The position numbers were made by a program, and so were the translations under genes. DNA of 7,341 nucleotides from positions 1 to 7,341 of the forward strand of contig JAQVID010000142.1 of the NCBI GenBank assembly GCA_028695865.1, given 5' to 3'. The DNA comes from Thermoguttaceae bacterium. GTDB lineage: Bacteria; Planctomycetota; Planctomycetia; Pirellulales; Thermoguttaceae. Below the pieces are notes generated by a model. That model saw only the letters and a program-made list of their open reading frames with translations. It was not told the DNA's origin and did no database searches. Shown here one piece after another: positions 7,258-7,341 of this stretch (positions within the stretch are counted from its first letter, which is position 1; every line of letters starts with the position of its first letter).

Positions 7258-7341
7258 GCAAAGTTCGCGTTGGAATCATTGGGGCAGGACGATTGGGGAC
7301 ATTTCACGCGGACAAAGCCGCGGCTCATCCTGATGTTGAGT
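7254..7341 (+). CDS. Gfo/Idh/MocA family NAD(P)-dependent oxidoreductase, N-terminal fragment; runs off the right edge
   Basis: Only 29 codons are inside the window. The opening KVRVGIIGAGRLGTFHADK is a Rossmann-fold beta-alpha unit with the dinucleotide-binding glycines G10xG12xxG15. The following xFHADK is typical of Gfo/Idh/MocA proteins (compare GxxHxxxy in that family). Such enzymes oxidise or reduce sugars, inositols and nucleotide sugars, and the fragment cannot tell which. The start is set by AAGGAG at 7239-7244 and by the ATGA overlap with the hisD stop, so the two are probably translationally coupled. Another Rossmann-fold dehydrogenase family cannot be fully excluded from so short a stretch. 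Confidence 0.75.
   Translation, partial: MSKVRVGIIGAGRLGTFHADKAAAHPDVE

Overview
The window reads as chromosomal DNA from a bacterium of the Planctomycetes (Pirellulales-like is my best guess). The main pointer is the large central protein: an N-terminal MJ0042-type CxxC/CxxC zinc ribbon, a long Pro/Thr/Ala/Ser linker and secretin-N-terminus-like modules, a style I associate with that phylum. A full-length-type HrpA helicase and a Gfo/Idh/MocA oxidoreductase fit but do not prove this. Base composition is fairly balanced. I see no tRNA, rRNA, insertion sequence, CRISPR array or phage gene. Nearly all of the window is coding.

Layout. Positions 1-2320 (minus) hold the N-terminal 773 codons of hrpA, a DEAH-box RNA helicase that runs off the left edge. 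Its frame is open throughout, so it is cut by the window and not broken. Just upstream on the same strand, 15 bases away, is a complete HAD-superfamily phosphatase/phosphomutase gene (2336-3037, minus). A 165-base gap (3038-3202) follows and contains an imperfect 8-bp tandem repeat. Then comes a large minus-strand gene (3203-5776) for a membrane-anchored zinc-ribbon protein. Its C-terminal half is an internal duplication of a secretin-like (STN-like) module plus an 'SPGSW' module, and it ends in a hexapeptide tandem repeat. A 116-base divergent intergenic region (5777-5892) separates it from plus-strand hisD (5893-7257). The hisD stop overlaps by ATGA the start of a Gfo/Idh/MocA oxidoreductase that runs off the right edge.

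How the genes relate. The HAD gene and hrpA probably share a transcript. hisD and the oxidoreductase look translationally coupled. The large protein stands alone at the head of the minus-strand series; its job is unknown, but its modules resemble the periplasmic N-domains of secretins and TonB-dependent transducers. HrpA acts on RNA and ribosomes, HisD makes histidine, and the HAD enzyme probably acts on a small phosphorylated metabolite. I see no single pathway joining all five genes and no clear new defence or mobile system. The least explained item is the duplicated STN-like/SPGSW protein.
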